From: Tissierella_B sp964485455
Lineage (GTDB): Bacteria; Bacillota; Clostridia; Tissierellales; Tissierellaceae
Direction of reading: 5' to 3'
NCBI GenBank assembly: GCA_964485455.1
Contig: CAZAJU010000031.1
Span: 1-23,329, forward strand
DNA length: 23,329 nt
Shown in pieces: positions 1-7,482 of the stretch. Below the pieces are notes generated by a model, which was given only the letters and a program-made list of their open reading frames with translations, did not search any database and was not told the origin of the DNA. How positions within the stretch are numbered: the stretch's first letter is position 1; each line of letters opens with the position of its first letter. The translations under genes and the position numbers were made by a program.

Positions 1-589
1 CCTTATAGACTAAAAACTCCCTAGTCTTCATCATTTCCTCAGCCCTTAGACTATGGAAGTCTCCAATATAATCCTGATAGTTTTGATTTAGTCTTCTAAA
101 ATCGTCATTTAAGTCCCTCCACCAAGAACCAACTGTTTTTTCATCCTCATGAGTCATCCTGGAGAACTTTTGGACCTCTTCTTTGAGTCTTTCCAAGAGG
201 GAAGGCTCAAGGGATGCATTTTCAACAAAGAGATTCTCAAGCTTTATGGTCATCCTCTCTATTTCTACGGAGTATTCAGAAAGCTGGTATCTAAATTGTT
301 TATTCTTAAATTCTTCAACTGTAGACACCTTAGATGTATCTTGTATGGGGGTAAGGTTCTTCCAAGATACCAACACATCTAAATCCTGCTTTAAATTATC
401 TATAGTATAGTTAGAAAACTCCATATGTAATTTCAACTCATCAAATACTTCCTCCTTATACATCCAATACTTCATCTTTTCATATTGGAGATAAAAAAAC
501 CTAAGTATGGTCCTATATCTCCAAGCATTTTCAGCCGTCAAATATTTAGTTTCCTCTATTGGTTTTAAAAGCTTTTGATTAATAAACAA
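1..589 (-). CDS. jetA: Wadjet type II JetA (DUF2397/TIGR02677), 3'-truncated by window edge
   Basis: The reverse strand is open from a TTG at 589 to the left edge (196 codons). The TTG follows a perfect GGAGG at 601-597 with 7 nt spacing, and no ATG is as well placed. The protein carries the N-terminal hallmarks I recognise for DUF2397/TIGR02677: YLTAENAWRYRTILRFFY near residues 18-35, KNLTPIQDTSKVSTVEEF near 75-92, FRYQLSEYSVEIERM near 96-110 and WWRDLNDDFRRLNQNYQDYI near 150-170. In established Wadjet nomenclature this family is JetA of type II, the kleisin-like subunit of an SMC-like (JetABC) plus nuclease (JetD) complex that cleaves plasmid DNA. JetB, JetC and JetD (DUF2398, SMC-like ATPase, DUF2399) would be expected beyond the left edge, downstream on the minus strand. 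Family assignment is strong; whether the system is complete cannot be seen. Confidence 0.85.
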   Translation of the reverse strand, partial: MFINQKLLKPIEETKYLTAENAWRYRTILRFFYLQYEKMKYWMYKEEVFDELKLHMEFSNYTIDNLKQDLDVLVSWKNLTPIQDTSKVSTVEEFKNKQFRYQLSEYSVEIERMTIKLENLFVENASLEPSLLERLKEEVQKFSRMTHEDEKTVGSWWRDLNDDFRRLNQNYQDYIGDFHSLRAEEMMKTREFLVYK

Positions 590-704
590 ATTAATTCCTC
601 CGTTGAAATAGTCTCCTTGTTAAGGAGTATTGCTAATTTTGGGATAAACAAAACACCATATCCACTTGCTTAAATAATACTATATATAGTCCTAGTTTGA
701 AATA

Positions 705-733
705 CAAAAAGACCTCTTAAATTAATTAAGAGG
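705..733 (-). terminator. Rho-independent terminator after the nucleotidyltransferase pair
   Basis: The arms CCTCTTAA (713-720) and TTAAGAGG (726-733) form a stem with a 5-nt loop. On the minus strand the stem is followed by TC and a run of five T (710-706). It lies 65 bp beyond the stop of the 799-1143 gene and just upstream of the jetA promoter area, so it separates the two transcription units. Confidence 0.7.
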
Positions 734-798
734 CACTACTTGTATACATCTACACTTTTATTTCATTTACAAGTGGGAGAATTCTTATCTAAAATTAT

Positions 799-1143
799 TT
801 AGTTCCAATAACTCAATTTTAAAAACATATTGAGAATTTTCATCATTTCTTGATATTCTATGTTTTCCAATACTCCATAGTTGGCACCCATTATCCCTCT
901 AGATTCAAGACTCCAAAGGAAAGACTTAATGTTTGGATATTTATCTATATCCTGCTTTGCAAGAAAAACAAAATGCTCGATCTTCTTATAGTCTAAGGTT
1001 CCATTTTTAGATTCTCTCTCGTATATATCAAGATCAGTAATCAATTTAAATGGCTCCATAATCTTATAGCGATAGTTGTCAGTGTTATTAGGGAGAAAAT
1101 CTTTATTGAAGTTTTCATAGCTTTCACATACAATTCTATACAT
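799..1143 (-). CDS. Small hypothetical protein, partner of nucleotidyltransferase
   Basis: A 114-residue soluble protein with many aromatic and charged residues and no signal or membrane segment. Its ATG at 1143 follows AAGGAG with 7 nt spacing and overlaps the last 8 bases of the upstream nucleotidyltransferase gene, so the two are translationally coupled. I do not recognise a family and see no convincing R-x4-H HEPN motif. Coupling to a small nucleotidyltransferase, close to a Wadjet gene, suggests the second half of a two-gene module such as a toxin-antitoxin-like or phage-defence pair. This is inference from arrangement only. Confidence 0.75.
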   Translation of the reverse strand: MYRIVCESYENFNKDFLPNNTDNYRYKIMEPFKLITDLDIYERESKNGTLDYKKIEHFVFLAKQDIDKYPNIKSFLWSLESRGIMGANYGVLENIEYQEMMKILNMFLKLSYWN

Positions 1144-1657
1144 GGTATCTCTCCTTAAATAACTTTAACTTTTTGATAAACTCAGCTTTCTTACTATCAT
1201 ACAAATCATCTCTGTCTAAAACTTCATTTATTATACATCTTATCTTGTTTTTATCAGCAATTTTAATCAGCTCATCAATATCCTGAACATCCTTATCTTC
1301 TAGCCTTATTATTTTGCTGACAATTATATCCTCTGCAGAAAGTATATATACATTCAGATAGGTAAATTGATTTAATTTTCTAGCCCTATCCTTATATTGT
1401 GGAGATAATATAGTGCTATTATATTCCAGCATATCAAAATCCCTAAGATGCACAAATACTTTCCCTAGTTTTGATGGATAATCCAGATCTACAAAATCAA
1501 AATCCCTGGTTGCTCTATCAGTATATCCACCTAATATACAAGCAGATCCACCTAGAAAATAAATGTCAAATTGCTCTATATTAAATGCTTTTGACACTTG
1601 CTCCATCTCTATAATTCTATCTTCTAATTGCTTTTTTAGTTCCATATTTTTCACCAT
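1136..1657 (-). CDS. Small nucleotidyltransferase-fold protein (DUF6036/AbiEii-like)
   Basis: A 173-residue protein with the nucleotidyltransferase signature FLGGSACILGGY (about residues 34-45) followed by RATRDFDFVDLDY. The GGSA turn and the T-x-D-x-D metal-binding pair are typical of DUF6036 and AbiEii-like folds, and a C-terminal EDIIVSKIIRLEDKD segment is also seen in such proteins. It is shorter than full AbiEii toxins (about 280 residues). The ATG at 1657 has no clear Shine-Dalgarno. An ATG at 1645, four codons later, is preceded by GGTG and may be the true start. It is first in a two-gene unit overlapping the 799-1143 gene. The fold call is fairly firm; a role in defence or toxin-antitoxin function is inferred. 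Confidence 0.8.
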   Translation of the reverse strand: MVKNMELKKQLEDRIIEMEQVSKAFNIEQFDIYFLGGSACILGGYTDRATRDFDFVDLDYPSKLGKVFVHLRDFDMLEYNSTILSPQYKDRARKLNQFTYLNVYILSAEDIIVSKIIRLEDKDVQDIDELIKIADKNKIRCIINEVLDRDDLYDSKKAEFIKKLKLFKERYHV

Positions 1658-1781
1658 AGTAGTAATTATTTAAGGTTATTGTATCACTTAGAAATATAAC
1701 CTACAAGTTTTAGGGGATTATTAAACAAATTAAAGATGGATTGATTTATTTCTAATTATCTACTCGATAGTGTTGAAAAGC

Positions 1782-1814
1782 GAAGCCTAAGATTATTATT
1801 TAATCTTAGGCTTC
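1782..1814 (-). terminator. Hairpin terminator after ferritin-like gene
   Basis: Perfect 14-bp arms (1782-1795 and 1801-1814, GAAGCCTAAGATTA and its complement) with a 5-nt loop lie 6 bp past the stop of the ferritin-like gene. On the minus strand the stem is followed by GCTTTTC, a short T tract. Stem strength makes a terminator likely. Confidence 0.75.
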
Positions 1815-1820
1815 ATATGT

Positions 1821-2261
1821 TTAGGATTCATACCTTTTAATATTCTTTAATTTATTTATGGAGTATCTATCATTATCCAATACAAGTTCAGCTAGAGTGC
1901 GAGATTCTTCATCCAAGGTTCCTCGTAACAGCTTTTCTGCCATATTCACGCCACCTGTCTCCCCTTCTATGGCTTTTTCTATTACCTCATTTGTGTCCTT
2001 AAAATCCAATTTCATATTCAACTTAAGCTCTGCCATCTTACCTTTAAAACCTAGGTTTTCATCTGGCTTTCCTCCCATGCTTTGAATATGATCTGCCAAT
2101 ATTGCTATGTTGTCTCTATGCTTTGTCTGAACTTCTTTGAATATTTCCATAGCATTTTCATCATCTAGCTTAGAAATAAAATTATTGAAGCTTTCTACTG
2201 CCATATATTCACCCTGCAACAGCTCATTTAAAGAGTTTATTATTTCTGACTTAATTCTCAT
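1821..2261 (-). CDS. Ferritin-like four-helix-bundle protein (DUF2383-like)
   Basis: I choose the ATG at 2261 (protein MRIKSEIINSLNELLQ..., 146 residues), which follows AGGAGATG with suitable spacing; the longer frame would add an unlikely 20-residue hydrophobic stretch. The sequence is entirely helical in character. It has LLQGEYMAVESFNNFI early, VQTKHRDNIAILADHIQSMGGKP in the second helix, an AIEGETGG turn, and a helix with LLRGTLDEESRTLAELVLDN. Regularly spaced E and H residues and the QSMGGKP turn resemble ferritin-like DUF2383/PA2169-type bundles. Such proteins are small cytosolic bundles, often stress or spore associated, of uncertain chemistry. It is monocistronic, between terminator hairpins. 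Confidence is moderate because iron ligands cannot be assigned by eye. Confidence 0.7.
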   Translation of the reverse strand: MRIKSEIINSLNELLQGEYMAVESFNNFISKLDDENAMEIFKEVQTKHRDNIAILADHIQSMGGKPDENLGFKGKMAELKLNMKLDFKDTNEVIEKAIEGETGGVNMAEKLLRGTLDEESRTLAELVLDNDRYSINKLKNIKRYES

Positions 2262-2389
2262 TCTAATCATCTCCTGTATTATGATATTATTAATTTTCCA
2301 TAATAACAGAAAATAATTCACAACTTTCTACTTATATTCTCTAATTATTCCTAGAATAGATCTATTAATCTTACCAATAACTGCTCTTC

Positions 2390-2782
2390 TTAATTTCTAC
2401 CATATATTAAAAGATTCTCATAGTCTTCCTTATCAACCACAATTGTAGAAGTACCCATTCTTTTATAGGCTTTATTATCATATAAATATGGAGTTTTTTG
2501 ACCATGGTAAACCTTTAGAATAACAACAGTTTTATCATTAAATACTTTTTCAGTAATCTCATAAAGAGGTTTAGGAGAAATTGAATCATTTATTGAGTTT
2601 TCCAACTTCGATTTTAAATCATGGACATCACTAACACCTACGATATTAAGGTCATCATCAATCCCAACTATTATTTCCCCATCATGATAATTTGCATAGG
2701 CTGATACGGTTTTTAAGATGTTTTTTGTGAATTCTCTTTTGAACTCTAAATTTGAAGTTTCTGATTTAAATACCATATCCAT
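2390..2782 (-). CDS. Stand-alone AlbA_2 (Schlafen-type) domain protein
   Basis: The ATG at 2782 follows AGGAGG with 7 nt spacing, giving 130 residues; the frame extends further upstream but without a ribosome site. The protein matches the AlbA_2 domain: E-T-S-N-L-E-F-K-R-E at the start, AYANYHDGEIIVGIDDD (about residues 29-45), NIVGVSDVHDLKSKLENSI, and a C-terminal YKRMGTSTIVV strand. AlbA_2 domains bind nucleic acid or nucleotides, and in transcriptional regulators are normally followed by about 250 further residues. Here the gene stops straight after the domain, so it is either a genuine single-domain form or the N-terminal remnant of a longer gene. It follows the ABC genes on the same strand but a hairpin intervenes. 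Confidence 0.75.
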   Translation of the reverse strand: MDMVFKSETSNLEFKREFTKNILKTVSAYANYHDGEIIVGIDDDLNIVGVSDVHDLKSKLENSINDSISPKPLYEITEKVFNDKTVVILKVYHGQKTPYLYDNKAYKRMGTSTIVVDKEDYENLLIYGRN

Positions 2783-2816
2783 AATATCCCTCCTAAGAGC
2801 AGTGAACGATAATTTG

Positions 2817-2842
2817 AAGGAGTTCTCAGGGAAGAACTCCTT
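2817..2842 (-). terminator. Hairpin closing the ABC transporter operon
   Basis: Arms AAGGAGTTCT (2817-2826) and AGAACTCCTT (2833-2842) flank a 6-nt loop, 37 bp after the stop of the 2880-3962 gene. The T tract is poor on the minus strand and somewhat better on the plus strand, so termination efficiency is uncertain. Confidence 0.5.
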
Positions 2843-2879
2843 TTCAAAGCTAGCATAATAATTAAATATCAAGAGCAGA

Positions 2880-3962
2880 TCACTTTAGTTTAAAGCTTAG
2901 TGTATTTTTATCAAGATATGCAAAAGATTGATCTTGGGTCATCCCCTTCACAAGGAGCATAGATAGTTCATCTTTTTCGGATTCAAAAGGATTATACTCA
3001 TCTCCATTGTATGTGATTTTAGCTTCGCAGCTTCCATCCAGCTCTGAAACTGCAACAGAAAAATGAATAGGCATTACCTCTTTAGCTCTCGTCAAAAGGG
3101 TTTCAACACATATCTCCTCAAAGATTAACTGCAAGCTGTTGATTTGCTTTTGAGAAAGCATCTGCTTTCTTCCGAATTCTTCAAGGGAAGTGGCAACTCC
3201 AGGAAAGTCAAATTGAGGTACGGTAATTTCATACTCAAAGGTTTTGAGTCTCATTACAAAGGAACGAGTTTTCTCTCTCAGTGGATTATCAAAAATTTGC
3301 TCAGGTGGGCCATCTTCATAGATTCCACCCTCGTCCATATAAAATACACGAGTTGATACATCCCTGGCAAATTTCATTTCATGGGTAACTATCATCATAG
3401 TCAATCCCTCTCTTGATAGGGAGCGTATAACTGCAAGCACCTCACTTACCATAGTAGGGTCAAGGGCTGAAGTAGGCTCATCAAAGAGTATGATTTCAGG
3501 CTTCATAGCCAGTGCCCTAGCAATTGCAACACGCTGCTTTTGTCCACCGGACAACTCATCAGGGTAATTCAATGCCTTCTCTGATAGACCAACCATAGCT
3601 AAAAGGCGCATTCCGTCATCATAGGCTTCTTGCCTTGATAATTTTAAAAGCTCTACAGGTCCCAGCATTATGTTCTCAATCACTGTAAGGTGTGAGAAAA
3701 GGTTAAAGGATTGAAAAACCATCCCCATCTTTTGTCGGATTGCAGAAATGTCTGCACCCTTCTTTGTTATGGATTGACCATCTACAATAATCTCCCCTTC
3801 TGTTGGTATCTCCAGCATATTGATACACCTTAGCAAGGTAGATTTTCCTGTGCCTGAAGGCCCAATAATGGAGATAACTTCACCCTTTTTTATTTCAACA
3901 TTGATGTCAAAGAATGGAGTTGCGTTAGGATATACTTTTTCCAAATGCTTTATTGAAATCAT
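2880..3962 (-). CDS. Amino-acid-type ABC ATPase with fused C-terminal GHKL/RsbW-like domain
   Basis: A 360-residue protein. Residues 1-240 are a polar-amino-acid uptake ATPase: Walker A GPSGTGKS (34-41), signature LSGGQKQR (137-144), Walker B IILFDEP (157-163), H-loop VTHEM (192-196). Usual family length is about 240-250. Residues 245-360 form an extra domain patterned like the anti-sigma kinases RsbW and SpoIIAB: an N-box helix LQLIFEEICVETLL, a strand-turn ITYNGDEYNPF at the G1 position, and a closing LLVKGMTQ...TLSFKLK. Key residues are changed: the N-box Asn is Glu287 and the G1 Asp is not conserved, so ATP binding there is doubtful. The start overlaps the upstream SBP-permease fusion by 4 bp (ATGA). 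The paralogue at 5596-6702 has the same architecture. It energises uptake through the fused 3959-5485 protein. Confidence 0.9.
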   Translation of the reverse strand: MISIKHLEKVYPNATPFFDINVEIKKGEVISIIGPSGTGKSTLLRCINMLEIPTEGEIIVDGQSITKKGADISAIRQKMGMVFQSFNLFSHLTVIENIMLGPVELLKLSRQEAYDDGMRLLAMVGLSEKALNYPDELSGGQKQRVAIARALAMKPEIILFDEPTSALDPTMVSEVLAVIRSLSREGLTMMIVTHEMKFARDVSTRVFYMDEGGIYEDGPPEQIFDNPLREKTRSFVMRLKTFEYEITVPQFDFPGVATSLEEFGRKQMLSQKQINSLQLIFEEICVETLLTRAKEVMPIHFSVAVSELDGSCEAKITYNGDEYNPFESEKDELSMLLVKGMTQDQSFAYLDKNTLSFKLK

Positions 3963-5485
3963 TTCATCACAACTCCTTTCACAGTCCTTACTCTACGCTT
4001 AGGGTCAAGCTTCTTTTCCAAGTAGGAAAGTATCATAGTCAGTATATTTGCCACTAAAAAATAGATAATAGCAGTGACAATTAAAGGGAAAAAGGCTTCC
4101 AGAGTCCTACTACGAATAATATCAGACACCATAGTCAAATCTTGTATAGCTATATATCCAACTACGGAGGTCATCTTGACCATAGAGATAAACTCACCCT
4201 TAAATACAGGTAAAAAGTGGTTTGCAGCTTGTGGGAAGGTGATTCTCCAAAAGGTTCGTGTACGGGTGAAGCCCAAAGCCTGAGCTGCCTCTATTTGCCC
4301 CTTGTCTACAGCATCTATGCCTGTACGCATTACCTCAGATGCATAAACACCAAAGTTTATTGAAAACCCGATAATTGCTACAATAACAGCAGAAATATCA
4401 ACCTTTCCAAAGATTATATAGTACAAAATCATCAAAAGTACAACAATAGGAGTACCTTGAATAAGGCGTATAAATGTGGCTGCAGGTACAAAATATATAG
4501 CCTTTTTACTTCGGCGAAGCATACAGATTAAAAAACCTATAACGGATCCAAGAATCCCTGAAAAAATAGAAATAAGTACGGTAATCATAAGACCATTCGC
4601 TACCATCTTCCAACGGTTTTCAGTAACAAAGGTCCTTGTAAAGCTAGACTTTAGTCCATCCCAGAAGTCAACTTCTTCAGTGCTTTCACTTTTAGCTATT
4701 AAAACTTGTGGATTAGCAAAATATGGACTGGAAAAAAATAACTTTTCTGCACGCTCTGGTGTGCTATACAAGCCTTGAGTCATATCTGCTTTTCCGCTCT
4801 CCACAGAGGCTAAAATACCAGCTAGATCCATTTCAAGATATTCTGCTTGATACCCAAGCTCATATAAGACACGGTCGATTAACTCTATATCCATTCCTAC
4901 AAATTGGTCGTTCATTATAAAGGTAGTAGGCTCTCTAGAAGGTATGATTGCCACTCTGATTTTAGGAGCATCACTAAGCTTTTGAACTTCTACTAGCTCA
5001 TAATCGCTTCCGTCAGGCTTTATCCAATGAGAAATTATTTCCCCCATGGTGCCATCAGCTATATACTTGTCTACCACCTCATTAACCTTTTTAGCAAGGT
5101 CAGGCTGGTCTTTACTGATTCCAAGACATACCATTTCATCTGTTAGTGGATCAGAAACAATTTTTAGATTTTTATTGCTGCGAATAAATCGCAGTGCACT
5201 TGTAAAGTCCATCATACAATAATCTAGCTTCCCAGCATCAAGAGCAGCCGTTGAATCCACATAATTCTTAAAGCTTTGTATATCCGCATTTGGATAGTTC
5301 TTTTCAGCATAGACTGAGTTTGTAGAACCTACCATAACTCCAAGCCTTGAAGTCTCAACAGGAATACGTGCAAGCTCAGAGTCTTCTGAAGCTGTTTTTT
5401 TATCTGGGACACAGCCTGTAAGTAGGCCTGCCAAAATAATCAGGGCCATGGTCATGGCACCTAGGCGTTTTAGTATCTGTATCAT
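3959..5485 (-). CDS. Lipoprotein substrate-binding/permease fusion, amino-acid ABC type, lobe order swapped
   Basis: A 508-residue fusion. Residues 1-25 are a lipoprotein signal ending LLTGC. Residues about 40-155 resemble the second lobe plus the C-terminal helix of SBP_bac_3 proteins (LGVMVGSTNS, ALDAGKLDYCMMD, then VVDKYIADGTMGEIISHWI). Residues about 173-270 resemble the N-terminal first lobe (KIRVAIIPSREPTTFIMND, SGKADMTQGLYSTPERAEKLFF). The binding domain is therefore circularly permuted, or two half-domains in swapped order. Residues about 290-500 are a HisM/GlnP-type permease with several membrane helices and an EAA loop (IEAAQALGFTRTRTFWRITFPQA). It should be membrane-bound with the binding part outside. 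It overlaps the downstream ATPase gene by 4 bp. Which amino acid or small peptide is bound cannot be told. Confidence 0.9.
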   Translation of the reverse strand: MIQILKRLGAMTMALIILAGLLTGCVPDKKTASEDSELARIPVETSRLGVMVGSTNSVYAEKNYPNADIQSFKNYVDSTAALDAGKLDYCMMDFTSALRFIRSNKNLKIVSDPLTDEMVCLGISKDQPDLAKKVNEVVDKYIADGTMGEIISHWIKPDGSDYELVEVQKLSDAPKIRVAIIPSREPTTFIMNDQFVGMDIELIDRVLYELGYQAEYLEMDLAGILASVESGKADMTQGLYSTPERAEKLFFSSPYFANPQVLIAKSESTEEVDFWDGLKSSFTRTFVTENRWKMVANGLMITVLISIFSGILGSVIGFLICMLRRSKKAIYFVPAATFIRLIQGTPIVVLLMILYYIIFGKVDISAVIVAIIGFSINFGVYASEVMRTGIDAVDKGQIEAAQALGFTRTRTFWRITFPQAANHFLPVFKGEFISMVKMTSVVGYIAIQDLTMVSDIIRSRTLEAFFPLIVTAIIYFLVANILTMILSYLEKKLDPKRRVRTVKGVVMK

Positions 5486-5529
5486 GGCGACACCTTCCTT
5501 TTTGTGGATTTAAATATTGTTAAAACTAT

Positions 5530-5545
5530 TCTAACTTTTGTTAGA
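5530..5545 (-). other. Short inverted repeat between the two transporter units
   Basis: TCTAAC-TTTT-GTTAGA forms a 6-bp stem with a 4-nt loop in the 110-bp gap between the two ABC units. It could be an intercistronic hairpin or an operator. There is no long T tract, so read-through from the upstream unit is possible. Confidence 0.35.
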
Positions 5546-5595
5546 TTTAGATTCAATATAGAAAAGTATCCCCCACCATTATGATGAGAGACTTT

Positions 5596-6702
5596 TTAAA
5601 GCTTTATGGTGATTTGATTCTTTCCATCCTTAAAATCCACAGATATCTCACTTGCCATGTTCTTTAGAATGGTCACACCCAAATGGCTTTCATCGTTATC
5701 ATCAATCGAGCTAAATGGGTCATACTGATTGCCTTTGCAATAAAGGTACAATAGTATGGATTTATCTGCTTGGCTGAAGCTAATCTGTATTTCCGCATCC
5801 ACTTCTCCACCCTCTGGGACAGCCCCAGACAGCATTTCATAAATTAGCTCCTCAGTACAGAGTTGTAGACGACCTATGGTCTTCCCCCCAATCCCATAGC
5901 GGTCCGCAAATCCCTGTATACCTCCTTGTAACTGCATCAAATCAAAATCATTCCGATCAATATGCTGAGAAAAGTATTTTAGTTTTCTGATAAAGGCCTT
6001 GGTCTTTTCCTTTTGAGGATTGTCGAAAATTTCTTCAGGACTACCTTCCTCATAAATACCCTTTTCATCCAGGTAGAGTATTCGGGTACCTACCTCTCTT
6101 GCAAAGGCCATTTCGTGGGTCACAATAATCATTGTCATGCCTTGCTTGGCAAGCATCCTCATAGTTGCCAGCACCTCTCCCACCATCGTAGGGTCAAGAG
6201 CAGAGGTAGGCTCATCAAAAAGCATTATTTGAGGCTCCATGGCAAGACATCTAGCTATGGCTACCCTCTGCTTCTGCCCACCTGAAAGAATTGCAGGCAT
6301 CTCATATTTTTTGCTTTCCAAACCCACTGTCTTTAGAAGGTCTATGGCTTTTTTCTCAGCTTCTGGGCGGGATAGCCCCCCAAGCCTTATAGGTGCTAGG
6401 GTAATGTTAGAAAGCACATCCATATGCTCAAAAAGATGAAAGCCCTGATAGACCATTCCCATCCTTCTTCGGATGCGATTTACATCTGCTTCCTTTGATG
6501 TGATTTCATCCTCACCAATAAATATCTTCCCCTTATTCGGCTTTTCCAAAAGATCAAGGCAGCGAAGAAGTACACTTTTACCACAGCCGGATCCACCAAT
6601 AATTACGATTCTCTCGCCTTCCTCTACATTAAGGTTTACATTCTTTAAAACTTCAAGAGAGCCAAAGGACTTTGATAAATTCTCTACTCGAATCAAACTC
6701 AT
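5596..6702 (-). CDS. Amino-acid-type ABC ATPase with fused C-terminal GHKL/RsbW-like domain (paralogue)
   Basis: A 368-residue protein. The ATPase half has Walker A GGSGCGKS (36-43), signature LSGGQKQR (139-146), Walker B IMLFDEP (160-166) and VTHEM (194-198). The C-terminal 120 residues are a clearer GHKL-like domain than in the paralogue at 2880: RLQLCTEELIYEML (278-290) at the N-box, LYLYCKGNQYDPF (318-330) at the G1 position, LGVTILKNMASEISVDF (341-357) and a final strand NQITIKL. The catalytic Asn of the N-box is again Glu (289), the same change as in the other copy, which suggests the domain is kept for binding or signalling rather than as a kinase. The ATG at 6702 overlaps the permease stop by 4 bp. 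The partners are the 6699-7385 permease and the 7483-8346 binding lipoprotein. Confidence 0.9.
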   Translation of the reverse strand: MSLIRVENLSKSFGSLEVLKNVNLNVEEGERIVIIGGSGCGKSVLLRCLDLLEKPNKGKIFIGEDEITSKEADVNRIRRRMGMVYQGFHLFEHMDVLSNITLAPIRLGGLSRPEAEKKAIDLLKTVGLESKKYEMPAILSGGQKQRVAIARCLAMEPQIMLFDEPTSALDPTMVGEVLATMRMLAKQGMTMIIVTHEMAFAREVGTRILYLDEKGIYEEGSPEEIFDNPQKEKTKAFIRKLKYFSQHIDRNDFDLMQLQGGIQGFADRYGIGGKTIGRLQLCTEELIYEMLSGAVPEGGEVDAEIQISFSQADKSILLYLYCKGNQYDPFSSIDDNDESHLGVTILKNMASEISVDFKDGKNQITIKL

Positions 6703-7385
6703 TGTGCTCCCCTCCTCTTGCCCTTGTAGTTGGATAGTCTATTAAAAAGAGAAAACAGACCATAGGAAATATAAGCCAGAGCCAAATACAAAAGCATTCC
6801 CACCAAGATCATAAAGAGTGGTTGCATAGTACGGCTGCTAATATTGTTGATTACCCGGGTCAGGTCAGTGATGGTGACATAGCCAACTACACTGGTCCAC
6901 TGAATCAGATTCACTATAGTTGATTGATAGGTAGGCTCAGCTATTTTTATAGCCTGGGGCAGGGATATGAGCTTAAAGGCCTCCCACTTCGAAAATCCTA
7001 GGGTCCTAGCTGCCTCTGCCTGCATTTTATCTGTGGCCAAAAGTGCTGCACGGAAACTCTCTGCCGTATGCGCCGACACATTAAGGGAGAAGGCCACTAC
7101 CGCTATAAGGGTCGCGGACAGACTGCTTCGGGCAAAGACCACATAGTACATAAGCATTAGAAGGAGCAAAACCGGACTACCACGAAGAACAGCTATATAG
7201 GCTGTTGCCAACCCTCGCACCAGAGCATTTTTCTGCATTCTGGCTCCGCAAATTAATGCCCCCAGTACTGTGCCAATCAAAATTGAGAGCACAGAAATTT
7301 CAACTGTTACCCATAAGCCCTTTAGAACAGTAAAATAAGACTTGCCCTCAATCAAAGTTTTATAAAAAATATCACCAATTTCCAT
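6699..7385 (-). CDS. Amino-acid-type ABC transporter permease
   Basis: A 228-residue integral membrane protein of the HisM/GlnP family with about five membrane helices (for example VTVEISVLSILIGTVLGALI, VLLLLMLMYYVVF and ILVGMLLYLALAYISYGLF). The cytoplasmic EAA loop AEAARTLGFSKWEAFKLISLPQA contacts the ATPase. Length is normal for the family. It closely resembles the permease half of the 3959-5485 fusion (shared WTSVVGY/MTSVVGY region and order of motifs), so the two operons are paralogous, and fusion or splitting happened in one of them. It is followed by the ATPase gene with an ATGA overlap. Confidence 0.92.
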   Translation of the reverse strand: MEIGDIFYKTLIEGKSYFTVLKGLWVTVEISVLSILIGTVLGALICGARMQKNALVRGLATAYIAVLRGSPVLLLLMLMYYVVFARSSLSATLIAVVAFSLNVSAHTAESFRAALLATDKMQAEAARTLGFSKWEAFKLISLPQAIKIAEPTYQSTIVNLIQWTSVVGYVTITDLTRVINNISSRTMQPLFMILVGMLLYLALAYISYGLFSLFNRLSNYKGKRRGAQ

Positions 7386-7422
7386 TTAACCACCTGCTTT
7401 CTATAACCAAATTAAGTGTAAA

Positions 7423-7449
7423 TACCCTCCACTTTAAAAAGTGGGGGTA
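7423..7449 (-). other. Intercistronic hairpin between binding protein and permease genes
   Basis: TACCCTCCACTT (7423-7434) and AAGTGGGGGTA (7439-7449) form an 11-bp stem with one bulged base and a 4-nt loop, 33 bp after the binding-protein stop. There is no strong T tract on the minus strand. Such hairpins often protect the upstream mRNA or partly terminate it, giving an excess of the binding protein over the membrane parts. That role is inferred. Confidence 0.5.
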
Positions 7450-7482
7450 TCTTCACTCCTATAGGGTTAGAAATATGCTTTT

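Noticed and set aside
4476..4920. Plus-strand reading frames opposite the transporter genes
   Set aside because: They lie inside well-supported minus-strand genes, lack ribosome sites and have no family resemblance; they are antisense shadows.
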